Of a stretch of 64,000 nucleotides of DNA, positions 58,304-64,000 are shown one piece after another. The notes beneath the pieces are model-generated. The model made no database searches, had not been told where the DNA came from, and saw only the letters and a list, made by a program, of their open reading frames with translations. How positions within the stretch are numbered: position 1 is the first letter of the stretch; each line of letters starts with the position of its first letter. A program made the translations under genes and the position numbers. The DNA is from Cyclina sinensis (Eukaryota; Mollusca; Bivalvia; Venerida; Veneridae), in the NCBI GenBank assembly GCA_012932295.1, contig JAAONU010000019.1, positions 30,605,913 to 30,669,912 on the forward strand. The letters are read 5' to 3'.

Positions 58304-60610
58304 TTATGTATCAAATTCAATATCTAAAAGAGAAAGGGTATTTTGAAGTTTAAACTGGGGACGAGCGATAGTTTGCCTGACTGTTCTTTGTGGCATTCCA
58401 AGTTTCCGCTGAATAACTTCCATAATGTTTCTTTCATGATTCCCGAAGTCAGTACCACACCCCACACGAAGGAAAGCTCTAACTTTCGCGCTCTTCACAT
58501 CGAAGGAAGAAATGTGATCAAAATTTACAAACACGACATTTCTGCGTTTGTCTGTTTTATAATAATACCATGTATAGTTAAACTCGTACTCTGTCACTCT
58601 CCGTTCATTGTCGTGAGAACGGTAATAGTCTGTTGAAAATACTACCAAAACAGAACGCGACTGCGCGATAGCTAACTGTACCTCGTTTTCACGAACCCCG
58701 CCAGGCAGTATATCTTTATATGGTAGGAAAACTCTATATTCTGATTCTGTTAAATATTTGTACAAATCTCTACTGACCCAGTTTCTGACCGAGTCATTTT
58801 CCTCGTCTAAGCTTATATAGACATCATAACTAAAGTCAAGATAAATTTGGCTGCTAGTTCTGCGTCTCAGTCTAAGATAGATTACAAGAATTTCATATCT
58901 TAATTTAGCGATGACAGATCCGGTCACTACTAAGAAAGTAGTAATGCTCGCAATAGAAATAATTACATTAACGTAAAGCTTATTACCTCTGAAGCAGTCT
59001 AAATCATTTCCATCAAACGACAGGGCGGGAATTATCCCGCGATCAGAGACGTCACAGAAAAATTGACTGGTTTGATTCTTGCATTTTTTTGAAGTCAACC
59101 ATTCTGCTATCCAGACAGAACTGCAGTCACAGTTTACAATAAGATTGTTTAAGACGGTAGAACAAGGCTGTCGGTATTGAAATTTCTGGGGAAGATAAAG
59201 TAAATGTTTGTTGTTTTCTAGATTAATAAGTGTTGAATTCTCGAGCTTCCCAGCAATATCTTCACTAATGTCTTGAAGCGCATTGTTTGACAGATCCAGA
59301 ACTGACAATTTCGACAAGTATGCGACATTTGGTATCTGCGTAATGGAATTTCCTGATAAATTCATCGCTATATTGCTAGATATATTTGAAATCGGAACGC
59401 TAGGTGGAAATGTAGTCAAACCGGCGTATGAACAGTCAATAAAAAGTGTGTTTTTGTGAGGCACGTCGACACACGTGCATTCTGGTGTGAAGCATCCGGA
59501 TTCAGCGTCAAGGTGACAAACAAATTGCGACAGTTTCACTTGATGGATCGGCATGCCTGCCAAATGAGCTGGTTCAGCACAGGTTACATTAAAATAGTCT
59601 ACCCACAGAGATTTTACTATATCTTCTGAAAGGGACATGAAGGGCTCAACGTGGCAGTTACAGTTAAGTGGTGATCCTCTAAAATCAAATCCAAAGTCCC
59701 ATAAATTGCCCAGCTGACTCAACTCATCTAATCGTAACAGTGTTTTAAAATCTGGAAATTGTTTGATTGTGTTATTTCGATAGTTGACAAATCCAGGGCC
59801 ATATTTTTTGTTCGTGTCCAAACTATGCCCAAACTCATTAACAAACTCCTTGATGTTGTTAGAGGAAAAGTTTATTTCACAAAATGGATACTCACTATGC
59901 ACATTCGACATATCTACAGTTTCCAGTTGATTGTTGCTTAGATCAACATGAAAAATATTCATGTAATTTGATGAAACTATGTTAGGTTCCATGTTTTTTA
60001 TTCTGTTTCCGCCTAGGTATAAGGTACGCAGGAAGGTCAGTTCTCTAAAAGAGTCGTTTGATAAAAACTGAATGTTATTGAACTGTAAATTCAGTCCATC
60101 AAGCCTCTTCAGGCAAGTCAGGTCACCAACTGTCTGCAACTGATTTGACTCCAAATCGATTTTAACTATCCTCTCTCTGTAAGGTGAGATGTCAGCCAAT
60201 CCATCTGGAAAAATACTTAAATGCGAAGTTAAGTCATCATTGTTACACAAATTGATTGGAAGTTGTGTCATTTCTGAATACCTACGGACAATCTGATACA
60301 CCTGGGAGTCATTGGCCGGCGGACTGGACAGCACAATGCTTTTGCCCGTGGTTGATACATCCTCAAGGAATAAATCCACTTCGTCTCCTTCCCATGTCGT
60401 ACAAGAGTTACACACACAACACTGCTCGTCCTTTTTGTAATGTAAATCGTCGGAGAAACATAGATCTTTACATAATAAATCATCCCTCTTCAGCTGAAGC
60501 CAGGACGGTTGCCATGGAGAGGCATCAGTACACAGATCGCTTGCTGCAGCTTTTGAAAAGTAAACCTTCAGGCAGAAGCAAAGAGCTACCGAAATCCAAA
60601 GAGCTGACAT
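58304..60610 (-). CDS. Toll-like receptor, multi-cysteine-cluster type, 768 aa, intronless
   Basis: A single exon encodes a membrane receptor that should sense ligand outside and signal through a cytosolic TIR domain. Residues 1-22 are a signal peptide. A Cys-rich segment follows (27-70), then leucine-rich repeats (about 148-290), a C-terminal LRR cap (CNCHVEPF...CAEP...C, 317-365), an N-terminal LRR cap (373-393), a second short LRR run (about 410-475), a second C-terminal cap (CDCSSVWIAEW, 494-539), a transmembrane helix (about 545-569) and a TIR domain (593-739). The cap-LRR-cap order defines multi-cysteine-cluster, Drosophila Toll-like receptors, common in molluscs. TIR box 1 is YDVYISL; box 2 reads YKDILPGG, with Lys for the usual Arg; the FW of box 3 is not seen. 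The ectodomain is short for a Toll receptor. The start was chosen because the ATG leads directly into the signal peptide. Confidence 0.92.
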   Translation of the reverse strand: MSALWISVALCFCLKVYFSKAAASDLCTDASPWQPSWLQLKRDDLLCKDLCFSDDLHYKKDEQCCVCNSCTTWEGDEVDLFLEDVSTTGKSIVLSSPPANDSQVYQIVRRYSEMTQLPINLCNNDDLTSHLSIFPDGLADISPYRERIVKIDLESNQLQTVGDLTCLKRLDGLNLQFNNIQFLSNDSFRELTFLRTLYLGGNRIKNMEPNIVSSNYMNIFHVDLSNNQLETVDMSNVHSEYPFCEINFSSNNIKEFVNEFGHSLDTNKKYGPGFVNYRNNTIKQFPDFKTLLRLDELSQLGNLWDFGFDFRGSPLNCNCHVEPFMSLSEDIVKSLWVDYFNVTCAEPAHLAGMPIHQVKLSQFVCHLDAESGCFTPECTCVDVPHKNTLFIDCSYAGLTTFPPSVPISNISSNIAMNLSGNSITQIPNVAYLSKLSVLDLSNNALQDISEDIAGKLENSTLINLENNKHLLYLPQKFQYRQPCSTVLNNLIVNCDCSSVWIAEWLTSKKCKNQTSQFFCDVSDRGIIPALSFDGNDLDCFRGNKLYVNVIISIASITTFLVVTGSVIAKLRYEILVIYLRLRRRTSSQIYLDFSYDVYISLDEENDSVRNWVSRDLYKYLTESEYRVFLPYKDILPGGVRENEVQLAIAQSRSVLVVFSTDYYRSHDNERRVTEYEFNYTWYYYKTDKRRNVVFVNFDHISSFDVKSAKVRAFLRVGCGTDFGNHERNIMEVIQRKLGMPQRTVRQTIARPQFKLQNTLSLLDIEFDT

Positions 60611-61515
60611 CCTGCGAACGTTAAAATGAAGAGATAACTACTATAATTAAACAACTTAACTTAAAATAAAAGTTTGTTGGTCGGGATTGACAAGCCTTCC
60701 TTATTCATGTTTTCAAAAGGCAGTAATTCTGGTAGGCTGAAATGCTTGGCACGATATTTGAATTTGTTTGAATCTGAAAATCAAAAATGAAAATAAATTA
60801 AGCGATTAAGCGATTAATCAGATGTGAAAATCAAACAGTCTAAATAGCTCTTAAAAGAAAAAAAGGCAAAACAAAAAGGCGTTCGTAATTCCAATTGAAA
60901 CAACAATTTTATTATCATGAATAGATTTGATATAATAGTATACCCTTCTTCAGGTTAATGCCGTTCCTTCCTCGTGAAATATTCAACTTACAAGATTTCA
61001 AGATCAGAAACTTGAGATCCGATTTCTTTTGTGTGACATAATTGCCTAACGTCAAGGTAACTACAGTTAGATATAATTGAGAAAATGCCAATTACTTAAA
61101 CTCAGAGCGTGACAAATAACCAGCAATTGACATTGTATGACATTACAGCAAACGAAAGTATGACAATTCGAACAATTATAAATATCTGACATCAATTAAA
61201 AAAAAAATAAAAAATAATGGCGAAACCCTGTGAATAGATATATTCAAATATTCGAATGTCTTAGATTAAGTAATGTCAGTGTAGCAATTAAAATTGAATC
61301 AACAGTACTCGTAGGGTTGTTAAATACAGAAATGAAAATGATTTTGATCAGGAGGAAAAAGAAAAGAAACTGAAACACAGTAACTACTGTCACACGACAC
61401 AGACATCCCGCCCCGGGCACCGTCCCCGCTCCTGCTTAATTCTTCTTCATAAAAAAGAGCACAGTTCAATATTTTTATCTTTCCCGGTGGAAACATATCA
61501 TATCATGATAAGATG
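60611..61515 (-). promoter_or_regulatory. 5' flank of the Toll-like receptor, possible 5' UTR intron
   Basis: Immediately before the ATG the minus strand reads ATTTTAACGTTCGCAG|G, a plausible 3' splice site, so a non-coding 5' exon may lie further upstream. A GC-rich patch at 61400-61432 (GCCCCGGGCACCG on the plus strand) is the only CpG-bearing spot nearby and might mark the promoter. No TATA box or NF-kB site was established. Confidence 0.3.
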
Positions 61516-61517
61516 AC

Positions 61518-61802
61518 ATAACATGACAAAACTTTGTTTGGCGTGATGCTGACATGATATGACAAAACTTTGTCCGGCGTGATGCTGATATGACATGACA
61601 AAACTTTGGCCGGCGTGATGCTGACATGAAATGACAAAACTTTGTCCGGCGTGATGCTGACATGACATGACAAAACTTTGTCCGTCTTGATACTGACATA
61701 TCATGACAAAACTTTGTCCGGCGTGATGCTGACATAACATGACAAAACTTTGTCCGGCGTGATGCTTATATGACATGAAAGAACTTTGTCCGGCGTGATA
61801 TT
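61518..61802. repeat. 36-bp minisatellite, about 8 copies
   Basis: The unit ACAAAACTTTGTCCGGCGTG plus ATGCTGATATGACATG repeats with few changes. Because 36 is twelve codons, two frames on the minus strand stay open and encode a 12-residue repeat (MSASRRTKFCHV in one). There is no signal peptide, domain or splice context, so I treat it as non-coding. Its unit length equals that of the big satellite but the sequences are unrelated. Confidence 0.93.
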
Positions 61803-63009
61803 CCAGAGGCACTACTGGTTCTTTTACATACTCAGTGAATAACATCGAAACATTGGTCCTCGTCTCATCGGAAAGACAATTCAGGGCTGGGAATCACGTG
61901 ATCGAAAATGATAAGCACCACAGTTACAAGGCCGAGGAAGCCTGACTTTTTCAACAAGTAAGCCCTTTTTTCACTTTTCTGCTAGTTATTACATTTTGTC
62001 ATATACGCTATACAATGACGACCGTTTCAAGATTTCTAGAGATATCCTATTTGTCTCTCAGTGTGTCGTAGGTTTTCCAAACACTTCAAACTAAAATATC
62101 GGAGTGAAGGAATTCTGCCGAGTAAAATGTTTAGGTTGCTTACACGTCAAACACTTTTTTGGTGAAAAAAACTGCTTCTTTTACTTGTTGTTCCTAGAAA
62201 TTGCTAAACATCTTTATACATTCGCACTACGCACTGCAGCTGTCGTATGTGCATTCATTTCACTGTAATCGGCATTTTAATGAAATGAAAGCTAACACAT
62301 AAAGATTTTTATGGAACGTTTCGTGAATTCTCTAGCAGATATGTTGCAAACAAATAGGAGGTTGGATTCAATATATCTAATTGCGAATTTATTTCATGTG
62401 TTAGCGGTTATAAGTTTTCATTTTTCTTTTTGCTAACGTAAGTCTTTATTCTGAAAACAGCATAGTAAAATGCACATTTAAAATCCATTGTTCACTATGT
62501 ACCTGCTAAGGGAAGTTTTATTTTTACATGTAGAAAACGACACTAACTGCTCTAAATTACAGATCTATAAATTAACAATTTGTAAATGTAAAATATATAT
62601 TATCAGTAAGGATATTGCAAGTTGTTAAAGATGGCCATAATCGTCATAAAAAAATAAACCAAGTAAGAACTCTAGAATGCTTAAAAAACATTATAAACAC
62701 CCTTTCCTCATGGTACCTTTTTCGTGACTGTCAAGGTGTGCATGAGATACATCAGAAGTAAATCAGGACAAAAATACAGTTCAGTTCAGTTTTTCAGTTC
62801 ATAGGGACTAAATTCACCAGTTAGGATACTATGGCTGTACGACACAAGCGCTGAGAACAGTCTGCGGCATGTCTCCCATCATGCATTAAAGGATTAATTT
62901 TGAATTTAAAAAGGAGAAGTTTACCTGACTGCAATTTCCAGTCAGTATTAGCCAAAGAAATAATTCTGAGTCTAAAAGTAGGTCAGCTATTGCAGCCAAT
63001 GAGACCTAA
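61803..63009. other. AT-rich intergenic DNA, nothing recognised
   Basis: No domain-bearing frame, tRNA-like segment or tandem repeat was seen. Confidence 0.5.
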
Positions 63010-63399
63010 AATGTGACTGACTTTGTAGCCCTAGGAAGTGCTGTCTGGTACGAGGTGCCCGAAAAAGGGCAGGTGTATAGCCTAAAAAAGGATGTTGGTG
63101 CCTTCCCCAAAGCAGTTGTCACTGTTGGGAAGGACTCTGTTGACAAAAAAAAAACATTGATGGTAATGGGGGCTCCTCTTAAGGGCCACACCCTTCGTGT
63201 TAGCCAAGACCTCGACCGCAGCCAGGCTATCTACATAGGTCAAACTGCAGGCGAGACCCTGCGCCTGCTTCGCGAGGTGGACGCCACGAAGGGCTGGAAC
63301 AGTTCAAAAATATTTTATGACCATTGCTTCGGAAAATGCCGAACGCACTTCGCCAACATCCGTAAAACGATACGTCAATTTCACCATAATCAGTTTTGA
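63010..63399 (+). CDS. unidentified open frame of about 129 codons, possible exon or pseudogene
   Basis: The frame runs from just after a TAA at 63007-63009 to a TGA at 63397-63399 and is less AT-rich than its surroundings, with ordinary-looking codon use. It has no upstream ATG in frame; the first internal Met is at about residue 49 (MVMGAPLKG). The translation has an YIGQTAGETLRLLREV stretch that loosely recalls GIY-YIG motifs, but I do not assign it. An A-run (eight A at about 63147) lies within it. It could be an internal exon, a retrocopy fragment or a transposon remnant. Confidence 0.35.
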   Translation, partial: NVTDFVALGSAVWYEVPEKGQVYSLKKDVGAFPKAVVTVGKDSVDKKKTLMVMGAPLKGHTLRVSQDLDRSQAIYIGQTAGETLRLLREVDATKGWNSSKIFYDHCFGKCRTHFANIRKTIRQFHHNQF

Positions 63400-64000
63400 A
63401 TACGTGACGTAAACAACAAATAGTGGATCATTCAAAACGCACATAAATTCAAAATGAATAAAGATAGATAGACGAACACGTATTCGGAAGCGTTGTCGTC
63501 AAAACCTTTACAATAGTGAGAAAAAGCTGTAAATGTACAAAGATTTACACAAAAAAAAGCCAAAAGTGAGAAGAAACGAAACATGATTATAAACCGTGGC
63601 ACGAATTTAACCTCGCCACTTCATTATAAGAGGATGTTATCAATATTTTTCATTTATAGTCTGCAGCCTTTATAGCCTTTTGTCAGCAGTCAGTAGGTTT
63701 TCATAATGTGAATTATAACATACCAAGAAACACTTGTTCTTGCAGTCAGTCTTAGAAAAACATTGTGTTTCTCTATACCTTATAAACCCATTAAGTCGGG
63801 TGAAGTTTGAAGTGAATATTAGTCATTTCTTGAAACCCCCATGATAAAAGTGTCTTATATAGTCTATATTTTGTCCTAGGATAGAATATTTGTTTAAAAA
63901 GCTCATTCCACAGAGGGCTGACAAAATGTTTAAAAGTAGTCTAATACCTTAAAGGAGAATGTTACATTTGGTGCTATCATGGCTGTATTTTATAATTAGA
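63400..64000. other. AT-rich DNA to the window end
   Basis: No feature recognised. Confidence 0.5.

Noticed and set aside
58343..60624. Plus-strand frames over the receptor gene
   Set aside because: Antisense shadows of the 768-codon receptor frame.
61475..61845. Histidine- and cysteine-bearing 12-residue repeat protein
   Set aside because: Open in two frames only because the repeat unit is a multiple of three; no start context, signal or splice evidence.

Overview
The window reads as a AT-rich, repeat-laden metazoan nuclear contig. The gene types point to a lophotrochozoan, most likely a bivalve mollusc: a multi-cysteine-cluster Toll-like receptor, secreted EGF/vWA and LDLa modular proteins, spliced genes with GT-AG introns, many tRNA-derived SINE heads, Tc1-like transposons and a dispersed repeat ending in a 'GTGAGCGACC...TCTGGTCC' block of the kind seen in clams and oysters. 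The assignment is inference; no species-level marker was recognised.

Layout. 0.1-2.2 kb: a 37-bp minisatellite, then a minus-strand gene with at least three exons (signal peptide, LDLa domain, Ser/Thr-rich tail). 2.3-4.9 kb: a 2,556-bp DNA element with long inverted termini and a 6-bp target duplication. 4.9-18.9 kb: non-coding sequence with dispersed repeats, SINE heads, a TTAA-flanked MITE (8.9-9.6 kb), a 1.2-kb element whose second copy lies inverted at 34-35 kb, and a SINE palindrome at 18 kb. 18.9-28.3 kb: one 9.4-kb satellite of about 260 units of 36 bp with higher-order repeats. 28.3-32 kb: SINEs and a 20-bp array. 32.06-41.85 kb: a five-exon plus-strand gene for a secreted 556-residue protein (signal peptide, TSP1-like, EGF, calcium-type EGF, vWA, degenerate vWA). 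All four introns are phase 1. The third intron (6.3 kb) splits the first vWA domain and carries nested transposons and a 3.4-kb pyrimidine-rich tract.

42.7-48 kb is a transposon graveyard: a frameshifted Tc1-like pseudogene, a gutted non-LTR retrotransposon and a complete-ended but dead Tc1-like element. 48.7-52.4 kb looks like a foldback element whose inverted arms are built from a 22-bp minisatellite. 52.4-58.2 kb is mostly unannotatable. 58.3-60.6 kb on the minus strand is an intronless 768-residue Toll-like receptor, with a 36-bp minisatellite upstream of it. An unidentified 128-codon open frame lies near the right end.

The three confident genes all encode extracellular or cell-surface proteins (adhesion, immune recognition), but nothing in the sequence shows that they work together. 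I found no bacterial-type operon, CRISPR array or phage system. The most unusual content is structural: the foldback element, the higher-order satellite, the nested elements in the vWA intron and the strand-biased intron tract.
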